A DNA stretch of 64,000 nucleotides, taken from Pseudomonas poae. GTDB taxonomy: Bacteria; Pseudomonadota; Gammaproteobacteria; Pseudomonadales; Pseudomonadaceae. The stretch spans positions 4,230,001 to 4,294,000 of the forward strand of contig CP034537.1 in the NCBI GenBank assembly GCA_004000515.1, read 5' to 3'. Below, one piece after another: positions 52,784-62,809 of the stretch; position 1 is the stretch's first letter; each line of letters starts with the position of its first letter. The notes beneath the pieces were generated by a model. It did no database searches, was not told where the DNA came from, and saw only the letters and a list, made by a program, of their open reading frames with translations. The position numbers were made by a program, and so were the translations under genes.

Positions 52784-54898
52784 ATGCTGCTGCGCCAACC
52801 TCCGCTCCTGTTTGCCGCCCTGACTTTAAGCTCACTGGTACACGCCGAAGACCTGCAACTGGCTCCAGTGGAAGTCACCAGCGGCGAAGCCAGTGCCGGC
52901 GAAGTGGCCCAGGCCCAGCTTAAAAACGTGCCCGGCGGCACCAACTACATCGACATGAGCAGCGTGGCGCAGGGCCGGGTCAGCACCAACGAAGACGTGT
53001 TCAAGTACCAGCCCGGGGTGTACGCGAAGGCGGCGAATAACGAAGGCATCAAGCTCTCCATCCGTGGCTCCGGCCTGAACCGCAGCCCTGGCGCCCACGG
53101 TTCCGGGTTGTATGAAATGTTTGACGGCCTGCCGCTGACCGGCCCCGGCGGCACGCCCTACGAGTTGAAGGTGCCCCTGTGGCAAAGCCGCGTCGAAGTG
53201 CTGCGCGGCGCCAATGGTTTCGATCAGGGCGCGCTGGCCTTGGGCGGCGCGGTCAACTACGTGACTCACACCGGCTACGATGCGCCCAAGCTGCAACTGC
53301 GCTATGAGGCGGGCAGCAAAGGCTACATGCAGCGCGAAATCAGCTCGGGCCAGGTGCTGGGTGACGCTGACTACTACATCAGCCTCACCGATTCCGAATC
53401 AGACGGCTACCAGCGCCAGAGCGCCGCCACCGGCAAGGGCTTCGCGGCCAACTTCGGCTACCGCTTCAGCCCCGAACTGGAAACCCGCTTCTATATCCGC
53501 TACCGCGAAACCACCAACGACACGCCTGGCAAACTCACACGCGATCAGATCAACCACGACCCGCGCGCCGCCAACAGTCTTAACGCCGCCCGCGACTCCA
53601 AGCGCCTGGAGCCGGGCTCTACCTGGATCGCCAACAAGACCACCTTGCAGCTGGACGACAACTCCCGCCTGGAGTTCGGCCTGGCGTACCACGACTATCC
53701 GATGGACCTGCGCGAAGGCACTATCCGCCTGAAAGTCGCCTACACCGACATCAGCAGCACCCTCAACTACATCCGTCAGGACACGCTGTTCGGTCACGAC
53801 AGCAAGACCACCATCGGCCTGCGCACTACCCAGGCGATGCCCAACAACGGCGGGGCGGAATATGTGCGTATTCCTTCAACAGATCCCACAAAATATTACG
53901 CGCCGGGCACCAAGACCCGCGACTACAGCTACCTGGGTTCGGATACCGTGCTGCATATCGGCAACGACCTGGAATTGGTCCCCGACCTGTGGCTGACCAC
54001 CGGCCTGGCGGCGATCTATACCCGTCGCGAAACCGAGGTGAGCTACCCAGAGACCCATGCAAAAGTGAGCCAGCATGACTGGGACTACGCACCCCGTGTT
54101 GGCCTGCGCTATGACTTCACCCCGCAACTGCAGGTGTACGGCAACCTGAGCCGCTCGGTAGAGCCGCCGCACGCCTGGTCGATGATCTGGGGGTCCAACA
54201 AATACTTCACGAGCGGCCCTGCCAGCGGCTATGCGCGTGAAGGCATCAGCCTGAAAAACCAGACCGCCACCACCCTGGAAATCGGTGGCCGAGGCGAGCA
54301 GTGGTTCGGCCAATGGGACCTGGCGCTGTACCGCTCCGAAGTGCGCCACGAACTGCTCACCGTGGAAACTCAGGCCCAAACCTCGACCACCAACGCCATC
54401 ACCGCCGAAAACAACGCCAGCCCCACCGTTCACCAAGGCCTGGAACTGGGCCTGCTCAGCCCGTTGTGGGAGGGCGGTCGCAACGGTCGGCTCGCCCTGC
54501 GCCAGGCCTATACCTACAGCGACTTTCACTACCGCGACGACGACCGCTTTGGCGGCAACACCTTGCCGGGCATCCCCAAGCACTATTACCAGGCGCAACT
54601 GCGCTACAGCCATCCGACGGGTTTCTACACCAGCCTCAATACCGAACATTCCTCCAAGGTGGCGGTGGATTACGCCAACTCGTTCTATGCCGCGTCCTAC
54701 ACCCTGCTGGGTGCCACCTTCGGCTACGACGCACCGAAGCAGGACTGGCAGGCCTGGGTTGACCTGCGCAATCTGACCAACAAGCGCTACGCCAACACCG
54801 TCACGCCGGGTTATGACGACAAAGGCCTCGACGCGGCGCGCTCCACCCCTGGCGATGGTCGTGGCATCTACACCGGCGTGTCCTGGGCCTGGCGCTGA
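52784..54898 (+). CDS. TonB-dependent outer-membrane receptor
   Basis: 704 aa. ATG 52784 (AAGGACC upstream) gives a signal peptide 'LLRQPPLLFAALTLSSLVHA'. The plug has 'VFKYQPGVYAKAANNEGIKLSIRGSGLNRSPG' and 'VPLWQSRVEVLRGANGFDQGALALGGAVNYVTH'. The barrel ends in 'YTGVSWAWR'. There is no N-terminal STN signalling domain before the TonB box region (APVEVTSGE). It probably imports a siderophore or similar ferric chelate. An ECF sigma and FecR gene follow after a REPIN. Confidence 0.88.
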   Translation: MLLRQPPLLFAALTLSSLVHAEDLQLAPVEVTSGEASAGEVAQAQLKNVPGGTNYIDMSSVAQGRVSTNEDVFKYQPGVYAKAANNEGIKLSIRGSGLNRSPGAHGSGLYEMFDGLPLTGPGGTPYELKVPLWQSRVEVLRGANGFDQGALALGGAVNYVTHTGYDAPKLQLRYEAGSKGYMQREISSGQVLGDADYYISLTDSESDGYQRQSAATGKGFAANFGYRFSPELETRFYIRYRETTNDTPGKLTRDQINHDPRAANSLNAARDSKRLEPGSTWIANKTTLQLDDNSRLEFGLAYHDYPMDLREGTIRLKVAYTDISSTLNYIRQDTLFGHDSKTTIGLRTTQAMPNNGGAEYVRIPSTDPTKYYAPGTKTRDYSYLGSDTVLHIGNDLELVPDLWLTTGLAAIYTRRETEVSYPETHAKVSQHDWDYAPRVGLRYDFTPQLQVYGNLSRSVEPPHAWSMIWGSNKYFTSGPASGYAREGISLKNQTATTLEIGGRGEQWFGQWDLALYRSEVRHELLTVETQAQTSTTNAITAENNASPTVHQGLELGLLSPLWEGGRNGRLALRQAYTYSDFHYRDDDRFGGNTLPGIPKHYYQAQLRYSHPTGFYTSLNTEHSSKVAVDYANSFYAASYTLLGATFGYDAPKQDWQAWVDLRNLTNKRYANTVTPGYDDKGLDAARSTPGDGRGIYTGVSWAWR

Positions 54899-54901
54899 TC
54901 C

Positions 54902-54992
54902 TGTAGTGAGCGGGCTTGCCCCGCGCGGCGGTGTGCCCGGCAGCTTGGTTTTTCCTGACACACCGCCGCGCGGGGCAAGCCCGCTCACTACA
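54902..54992. repeat. REP doublet (REPIN) hairpin
   Basis: Two perfect 34-nt inverted arms (54902-54935 and 54959-54992), each containing GAGCGGGCTTGCCCCGCG, separated by 23 nt. This is the typical fluorescent-pseudomonad REP pair, mobilised by REP-associated transposases. It also could act as a transcription terminator between receptor and sigma genes. Confidence 0.88.
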
Positions 54993-55111
54993 AATCCAGC
55001 CTCACATAAAGTTAGGGTGTTTTCAGAGACGGGGAGGCCCTTGCTCCTACGTCGTTTTACTGGCATTGTTCGCGCAATTGGTAATATTTCCCATTTGAGA
55101 TACTTTTGCGC

Positions 55112-55653
55112 ATGCATGACATTCCGGCCGCGCTGGGCGATTCCGTCCGCCAGCAGACCCTTACGGCGATGTACAGCGAGCACCATGGCTGGTTGCACGG
55201 CTGGCTGCGCAAAAAACTTGGTGTTCCCAGCATGCCGCCGACCTGGCGCACGACGCGTTCATCCGCGTACTGATGCTGGCCGAACCGCACACCATCAAGG
55301 AGCCGCGTGCTTTCCTGGCAACTACGGCAGGCCGCTTGCTGATCGATGGCGCACGCCGTCGACGCATCGAAAAAAGCCTACATGGAAGCCCTGGTCATCC
55401 AGTGCGAAGACGCGGGCATGCCCGACCCGGCTGCGATCCACGTAGCGCTGCAAGCCTTGGAACGCATCGCCGAAATGCTCGCCGGCCTACCCGCCAAAGC
55501 ACGTGACGCCTTCCTGCTGAGCCGCCTCGACGGGCTGACCTACAGCGAGATCGCCACGCGCCTGAACGTGTCCTCCAGCACCGTCAAAACTACATCTCCA
55601 GCGCCCTGGTGCACTGCTATCACAGCCTGCACGGGGCGGATCCGCTGGCATGA
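55112..55653 (+). CDS. ECF (FecI-like) sigma factor (three single-base frameshifts)
   Basis: About 180 aa when joined: start MHDIPAALGDSVRQQTL, then CSQHAADLAHDAFIRVLMLA, 'PRAFLATTAGRLLIDGARRR', and region 4 'SRLDGLTYSEIATRLNVSSS' ending HGADPLA. Breaks near 55222 (one base lost), 55372 (one extra A) and 55588 (one A lost in CAAAAC). The net length 3n+2 fits. The FecR gene overlaps its stop by 4 nt. FecI-like sigmas drive iron-uptake genes when released by FecR. Confidence 0.82.
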
Positions 55654-56582
55654 CCTCCGAACAAATCATTCAGCAGGCCGCGAATTGGCTCACGCGCTTG
55701 CACGACGAAGACGTCACAGAGGCCGACCGCCACGCCTTCGACGCCTGGTGCCAGGCCGACCCGCGCCACGCCGTTGCCATCGAACGCATGCGCGGCCTGT
55801 GGGGCAGCCTCGACACTTTGCCCGCAAAGCCCGCACGCATGGCCTTGAACCGCGCGTTTACCCCGCAGCGCTCACGCGGCGTTCAGGTGACGGGCGTGCT
55901 CGGCGTGGTGTTATGCGCCTGGCTGGGCCTGCAGCATTTGCCGGTATGGATGGCCGATCAACGTACCGGCGTCGGCGAGCGCCGCCAGGTTGTCCTTGAA
56001 GATGGCAGCCGGTTGCAGCTCAACAGCAACTCGGCAGTGGACGTGAAATTCGACGGCCACCAACGCGTGATCGAACTGCTACAGGGCGAGTTGTGGGTGG
56101 ACGTGGCCAAGGATGCGCAACGGCCGTTCGTGGTGCGCACCGACCAAGGCACGGCGACTGCATTGGGCACGCGTTATCTGGTCAAGCGCGCTGAAAACGG
56201 GACCACGCTGGTGACGGTAATCGAGTCCACCGTGGCGGTTAAAGGTGATACCAGCGAAGGGGTCAAGGTCGCAGCCGGCCAGCGCTCGATCCTCGACCAC
56301 GGTCAGGCCCAAGCGCCGCAAGCCATCGGCAACAGCGACCCGGATGCCTGGACCCGTGGCCTGCTCAAGGTCAACGACAAACCCCTGGACGAGGTGCTGC
56401 AAAGCCTGGCCAGCTACCGCCACGGCCTGGTGCGTTTCGATCCCCAGGCGCTGAAAAACCTGCGAGTGTCCGGCGTGTTCAAGCTCGACGACACCACGGC
56501 TGCTCTCGCGGCGCTGGCGGATAACCTGCCGATCCAGGTGGAGTACTTCACCGACCTGCTGGTGGTGGTCAAGCCGCGTTAA
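55650..56582 (+). CDS. FecR-like anti-sigma/signal transducer
   Basis: 310 aa. N-terminal DUF4880 'QQAANWLTRLHDEDVTEADRHAFDAW' holds sigma in the cytosol; one TM segment (VTGVLGVVLCAWLGLQHL) leads to the periplasmic FecR domain 'DGSRLQLNSNSAVDVKFDGH ... LLQGELWVDVAKDAQRPFVV'. C-terminal 'LDEVLQSLASYRHGLVRFDP' is an STN-like region. Convergent with the sigma-54 regulator, 3' ends overlapping by 4 nt. Confidence 0.9.
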   Translation: MTSEQIIQQAANWLTRLHDEDVTEADRHAFDAWCQADPRHAVAIERMRGLWGSLDTLPAKPARMALNRAFTPQRSRGVQVTGVLGVVLCAWLGLQHLPVWMADQRTGVGERRQVVLEDGSRLQLNSNSAVDVKFDGHQRVIELLQGELWVDVAKDAQRPFVVRTDQGTATALGTRYLVKRAENGTTLVTVIESTVAVKGDTSEGVKVAAGQRSILDHGQAQAPQAIGNSDPDAWTRGLLKVNDKPLDEVLQSLASYRHGLVRFDPQALKNLRVSGVFKLDDTTAALAALADNLPIQVEYFTDLLVVVKPR

Positions 56583-58390
56583 GGTTGGCGCAAGCGCTTG
56601 TACAGCGTATTGCGGCTCACCCCCAGCTCTCGCGCCAGGTGGGAGATATTTCCGCCGGCGGCCTTCAAGCGCTGGTTCAGATCGATGCTGTCATCCAGCC
56701 CCTCACTGGGTGGCAGCGGCGCCGCCAGGTTCAAGTCCACAAAGAAATCATCCGGCAAATGCTCCGGGCGGATCGGCTGCTCCTCGGCCATCGCCAGCGC
56801 CACCTGCAACACGCTGCTCACCTGGCGCAAGTTGCCCGGCCACGGGTGCTGCTCGAACAGTGCCAACACCTCGGCGCTCAGCCCGGCCCATTGGGTGGGC
56901 TCGCGGTGTTGCTGCCACAGTTGCTGGAACAATGCTCGCTTGTCGGTACGCTCACGTAACGGCGGCAATTCCAGGGTCAGGCCGCCGATGCGGTAGTACA
57001 AATCCTCGCGAAAGCGCCCCGCCTGCACCAACTCCCGAAGCGCGCGGTTGGTGGCCGAGATGATGCGCAAATCCACCGGGAACAACTCACTGCTGCCCAC
57101 CGGTTGCACGCAACGTTCCTGGAGTACCCGTAACAGCCGCGCCTGGGTCGGCAGCGGCATGTCGCCAATCTCATCGAGAAACAGCGTGCCCTTGTCGGCT
57201 TTGCGGATCAGCCCGATGCTGCCTTTCTGATTAGCCCCGGTGAACGCGCCTTTTTCGTAGCCGAACAGTTCCGATTCCACCAACTCCGCAGGAATCGCCG
57301 CGCAGTTGACCGCGATAAGCGCCTGTTGGCTGCGGGAACTGGCCTGGTGCAGGGCCTTGACGAACACCTCTTTGCCCACGCCGGTTTCACCGTGGATCAG
57401 CAGTGGAATGTCTTTTTCCAGCAAACGCTCGGCTTGGCGAACGGCTTTCTCGACACGTACATCACCAAAGTGCAGGGCCTGGAGCGCAGGGGGAGACGGC
57501 TTTGCCGGCACCGGCTCAGTGAAGACCCGCGCCTGTACCGGCATTTTCTTCGGTCGCTTCAATACGCATTGAAAACGATTGCGTCCGGCCGCCTGCAGCG
57601 AAAACGGCAAGCCCTCCGGCTGGTTGAGCAGTTCCAGCAGCGACACCTTGAACAAGCTGTCGATCATCACCCGCGACAGGCTGATGCCCAGCAAATTGTC
57701 GGCACGGCGATTGGCCGACAACACTTGGCCACTGTCATCAAATATCAGCAAGCCCGCCCATTGGCTGTCCAGGTTGCTCAGGCCAGTGTTGAAAGTCAGC
57801 TGGAAATGCTCGTCGCGAAACAGGTTGAGGATCAGCCGATTCTCCACGGTCTGGCTCATCATCTTGACCATGCCCAAGGTGTGGGAGGGCGGCAGGTAGC
57901 TGTCGCTGGACACATCCAGCACCGCGATGATCTCGCGCTGGGCATCGAAGATCGGCGCGGCCGAGCCGGTCATGAAGCGGTTGGCCTTGAGAAAGTGTTC
58001 GTCGTGCTCGATATGCACTGCCTGGGCACAGGCCAGGGCGGTGCCAATGGCGTTGGTGCCGCTGGAACGTTCCCGCCAGCTCGCGCCAGGGTTGAAACCA
58101 CGGGCCAGCTTGGGCTCGATAAACCGCTGGGTGCCCCACGAGGTCAACACCTGGCCCTGGTTGTCGGCCAGCATGATCAGGCAGTTGGAATTGCTGAGGA
58201 TATTTTCGTAGTAGGGCAACACTTCCTGATGGGTGGTCTGCACCAGGGAATGCTGGCTTTCCAGCAACTGGCTGATGCCCTCGGCGGGAAGCTGGTCGAA
58301 GCTGGGCGTGCTTTGGTGGTCCAGGCCGAAGGCGCGGCAACGGCGCCAGGATTCCTGGATAAGGGTGTCGTGAGCCAAGGGTTCGGCCAT
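56579..58390 (-). CDS. AcoR-like sigma-54-dependent activator
   Basis: 603 aa. An N-terminal GAF-like sensor region (residues about 60-240, with 'ARGFNPGASWRERSSGTNAIGTAL') precedes an AAA+ domain with Walker A 'GETGVGKE' and the sigma-54 contact motif 'GAFTGA' in YEKGAFTGANQKG. Walker B is 'GTLFLDEIGDMPL'. The C-terminal Fis-type HTH reads 'GNISHLARELGVSRNTLYKR'. It is divergent from the ABC operon, which has a sigma-54 promoter and a site array, so it very likely controls that operon in response to a small molecule such as glycerol. Confidence 0.9.
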   Translation of the reverse strand: MAEPLAHDTLIQESWRRCRAFGLDHQSTPSFDQLPAEGISQLLESQHSLVQTTHQEVLPYYENILSNSNCLIMLADNQGQVLTSWGTQRFIEPKLARGFNPGASWRERSSGTNAIGTALACAQAVHIEHDEHFLKANRFMTGSAAPIFDAQREIIAVLDVSSDSYLPPSHTLGMVKMMSQTVENRLILNLFRDEHFQLTFNTGLSNLDSQWAGLLIFDDSGQVLSANRRADNLLGISLSRVMIDSLFKVSLLELLNQPEGLPFSLQAAGRNRFQCVLKRPKKMPVQARVFTEPVPAKPSPPALQALHFGDVRVEKAVRQAERLLEKDIPLLIHGETGVGKEVFVKALHQASSRSQQALIAVNCAAIPAELVESELFGYEKGAFTGANQKGSIGLIRKADKGTLFLDEIGDMPLPTQARLLRVLQERCVQPVGSSELFPVDLRIISATNRALRELVQAGRFREDLYYRIGGLTLELPPLRERTDKRALFQQLWQQHREPTQWAGLSAEVLALFEQHPWPGNLRQVSSVLQVALAMAEEQPIRPEHLPDDFFVDLNLAAPLPPSEGLDDSIDLNQRLKAAGGNISHLARELGVSRNTLYKRLRQP

Positions 58391-58456
58391 GGGGTGACCT
58401 GCATTTTTATTGTTATGGGGTGTTGCACATTTACCCTGTGATGGGCATGAGAGTGT

Positions 58457-58525
58457 TGTTCAGAACTGTTCATTGTCAACCCCCGGACTGTTCAGTTGTT
58501 CACCCTGATTGTTCACTCCCGAACA
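58457..58525. promoter_or_regulatory. TGTTCA site array: probable enhancer for the sigma-54 activator
   Basis: TGTTCA occurs at 58457, 58467, 58489, 58497 and 58510 within 60 nt, and TGTTC-N6-GAACA forms a perfect inverted repeat at 58510-58525. The array lies about 45-110 nt before the -24 element, the normal place for an enhancer. Confidence 0.65.
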
Positions 58526-58567
58526 TCCGATCTAGCCCATTTCCTTACACATCAACCGCTTGCGGTT

Positions 58568-58584
58568 TTGGCACGAAACTCGCT
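58568..58584 (+). promoter_or_regulatory. Sigma-54 promoter (-24/-12)
   Basis: TTGGCACGAAACTCGCT matches TGGCACG-N4-TTGCT with one mismatch. GG and GC are 10 nt apart as required. It is 45 nt before the first ABC gene. Confidence 0.85.
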
Positions 58585-58628
58585 CTGACGACTGGCCAGA
58601 TTCATTCCAATAATAAAAAGGTCGTGTC

Positions 58629-59722
58629 ATGTCATTGACCCTGGAACATGTCTCCCGCGTCGTAGAAGGCCAAACCTGGATCGACGACGCCACCCTGCGT
58701 TTCGAAGCCGGTTCCTTCAACGTATTGCTCGGCCGCACCCTGTCCGGCAAGACCAGCCTGATGCGCCTGATGGCCGGTCTCGACAAGCCCGACAGCGGTC
58801 GCATTCTGATGAACGGTGTGGACGTCACGCAAAAGCCGGTGCGCCTGCGCAACGTGTCGATGGTGTATCAGCAGTTCATCAACTACCCCACCATGACCGT
58901 ATTCGAAAACATCGCCTCGCCGTTGCGCCAGGCCGGTGTGTCCAACGAGCTTATCCAGAGCAAGGTGCTGGAAACCGCCAAGATGCTGCGCATCGAAAAG
59001 TTCTTGCAGCGTCATCCTTTGGAGTTGTCCGGTGGCCAGCAGCAACGCACGGCCATGGCCCGCGCGCTGGTGAAGGATGCCGAGCTGATCCTGTTCGATG
59101 AGCCCTTGGTCAACCTGGACTACAAACTGCGCGAAGAGCTGCGTCAGGAAATGCGCGAGCTGTTCAAGGCGCGCCATACCATTGCCATTTATGCCACCAC
59201 CGAACCCAACGAGGCCCTGGCCCTGGGCGGCACCACCACCATCCTCCACGAAGGGCGGGTGATCCAGAGCGGCAAGGCCGCCGAGGTCTATCACCAGCCG
59301 CAAACCGTATTGGCCGCCGAGTTGTTTTCCGAACCGCCGATCAACCTGATGCCGGGGCGTATCAGTGGTAATGAAGTGAGTTTCGCCAACTTCGTGCACT
59401 TCCCGCTCAACGTCGATTTGCGCCCGATCGGCGAAGGCGAATTCCGTTTTGGCGTGCGCCCCAGCCATATCAGCCTGGTCCCCAGCAACGACGATGACCT
59501 GGAACTGGCGGTGACCGTGGAAGTTGCCGAGATCAGTGGCTCGGAAACCTTCCTGCATGTGCGCAGCGAACACTTCCTGTTGGTGCTGCACCTGCCGGGC
59601 GTGCATGAGTACGACGTCGACGCGCCGATCCGCGTGTACATCCCCACCATAAACTGTTTGTGTTCGATGGCCAGGGCCGTTTGGTCCATGCCCCCGGACG
59701 CCGCGTTGCGAGGGTTGCCTGA
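58629..59722 (+). CDS. glpS: Glycerol ABC transporter ATPase GlpS-like (one-base frameshift near 59648)
   Basis: About 364 aa. Walker A 'LLGRTLSGKTSLM', Q-loop 'VYQQFINYPTMTV', signature 'LSGGQQQRTAMARAL' and Walker B 'LILFDEPLVNLDY' are good. The H-loop is unusual: IYATTEP instead of the usual THD. One C lost in CCCCACCATAAAC near 59648 shifts the last 25 residues; restored it reads PTHKLFVFDGQGRLVHAPGR and ends at 59722, overlapping the next start (TGATG). With GlpT it powers uptake, probably of glycerol. Confidence 0.85.
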
Positions 59723-60815
59723 TGGCCGAGATCCATTTGCAGAACCTGGCCCACAGCTATAGCCCTACGCCCAGCGGTCCAGAGGACTACGCCATTCGGG
59801 CAATGAACCACGTGTGGGAGCAGGGCGGGGCTTACGCGTTGCTGGGCCCTTCGGGCTGCGGCAAGTCAACCTTGCTCAACATTATCTCCGGTCTGCTCAG
59901 CCCGTCCGAAGGGCAGGTGCTGTTCGACACCAAGGTCGTCAATGACCTCACCCCGGAAAAACGCAACATTGCCCAAGTGTTCCAGTTCCCGGTGGTGTAC
60001 GACACCATGACGGTGTTCGACAACCTGGCGTTCCCTCTAAGAAACCAGGGTATGGCCGAGGCGAAAATCCACAGCAAGGTGCAGGAAATCGCCGAAGTCC
60101 TCGACCTGCAAAACCTGCTCACCAAGAAAGCCCGCAACCTCACCGCTGACGAAAAACAGAAAGTCTCCATGGGCCGTGGTCTGGTGCGTGATGACGTGTC
60201 GGCGATCCTGTTCGACGAGCCGCTGACGGTGATCGATCCGCACCTGAAGTGGAAACTGCGGCGCAAGCTCAAGCAGATCCACGAGCAGTTCAACATCACC
60301 ATGGTCTACGTCACCCACGACCAACTGGAAGCCTCGACGTTTGCCGACAAGATCGCGGTGATGTACGGCGGGCAGATCGTGCAGTTCGGCACGCCGCGCG
60401 AGTTGTTCGAACGGCCAAGTCATACCTTTGTCGGCTATTTCATCGGCAGCCCCGGGATGAATCTGATCGAGGTGCAGGCCGAGGCGGGCGGGGTGCGCTT
60501 TGCAGGCACTCATTTGCCATTGCCAGAAGCATTGCAGCAACGCATCACCGATACGGATTACAAGAAGTTGCAGGTCGGCATTCGCCCGGAATTTATCCAC
60601 GTGTGGGACGAGTACAACCCTGACGCGCTGCAAGCAGCTGTCGCACATGTCGAAGACCTCGGCACCTACAAGATCATGACCTTGAGCCTCGACGGTGCAG
60701 CGTTGAAGGTGCGGCTGGCCGAAGATAAACCGGTGCCAGAGGGCAGCGCCTCCATCAGTTTCCCCGCGCAATGGCTGATGGTTTATGCCGACGACTACCT
60801 GCTGGAGGTGCAGCC

Positions 60816-60819
<4 letters not shown>
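59722..60819 (+). CDS. glpT: Glycerol ABC transporter ATPase GlpT-like
   Basis: 365 aa. Walker A 'LGPSGCGKSTLLNI', Q-loop 'VFQFPVVYDTMTV', Walker B 'AILFDEPLTVIDP' and H-loop 'VTHDQLEAS' are canonical, but the signature is degenerate: LTADEKQKVSMGRGL in place of LSGGQ. Its C-terminal beta domain (VGIRPEFIHVW...) is of the MalK/UgpC type. Paired with GlpS it gives one complete and one degenerate ATP site. The next gene starts 4 nt inside its end. Confidence 0.88.
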
Positions 60820-61682
<863 letters not shown>

Positions 61683-61692
61683 GGCCGCCAAC

Positions 61693-62492
<800 letters not shown>

Positions 62493-62500
62493 AGGAGTCG

Positions 62501-62776
62501 ATGATGGAATGGATGGCCTGGACCACCCCCACAGCGTTGTTCTTTGCCGCCATCGGCCTGTTGCTGGTGGGCATGACCACGTGGGAACTGCGCTCGCCGA
62601 GCATACCTCGGCGTGGTTTTTTACCGATCAGCACCACCCGTGGTGATCGCTTGTTTATCGGTCTTCTCGGCAGCGCCTACCTGCATTTATTGGTGATTGG
62701 CGTAACCGGCTGGAGCATCTGGGTAGCGACTGCGCTGTCCCTGGTGTGGCTGTTGTGTGTGATGCGTTGGGGCTAG
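62501..62776 (+). CDS. DUF2160 membrane protein
   Basis: 91 aa with AAAGGAG before ATG 62501. Three membrane segments: 'TALFFAAIGLLLVGMTTWEL', 'LGSAYLHLLVIGVTGWSIWV', 'ALSLVWLLCVMRWG'. 'RRGFLPISTTRGDRLFIGLLG' is a DUF2160 hallmark. This small protein is a fixed part of glpSTPQV-like operons and is probably a transporter accessory subunit. Confidence 0.83.
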   Translation: MMEWMAWTTPTALFFAAIGLLLVGMTTWELRSPSIPRRGFLPISTTRGDRLFIGLLGSAYLHLLVIGVTGWSIWVATALSLVWLLCVMRWG

Positions 62777-62809
62777 TGCTCCGCTTGAATAAACAACCAG
62801 GAGGTCTCT

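Noticed and set aside
52399..52944. N-terminal extension of the XRE-cupin regulator to 390 aa
   Set aside because: The added part overlaps the divergent receptor gene and the small upstream gene and has no domain; ATG 52398 gives the normal family length.
53876..55198. Long minus-strand frame across the receptor gene and REPIN
   Set aside because: Shadow frame; the receptor on the plus strand is unambiguous.
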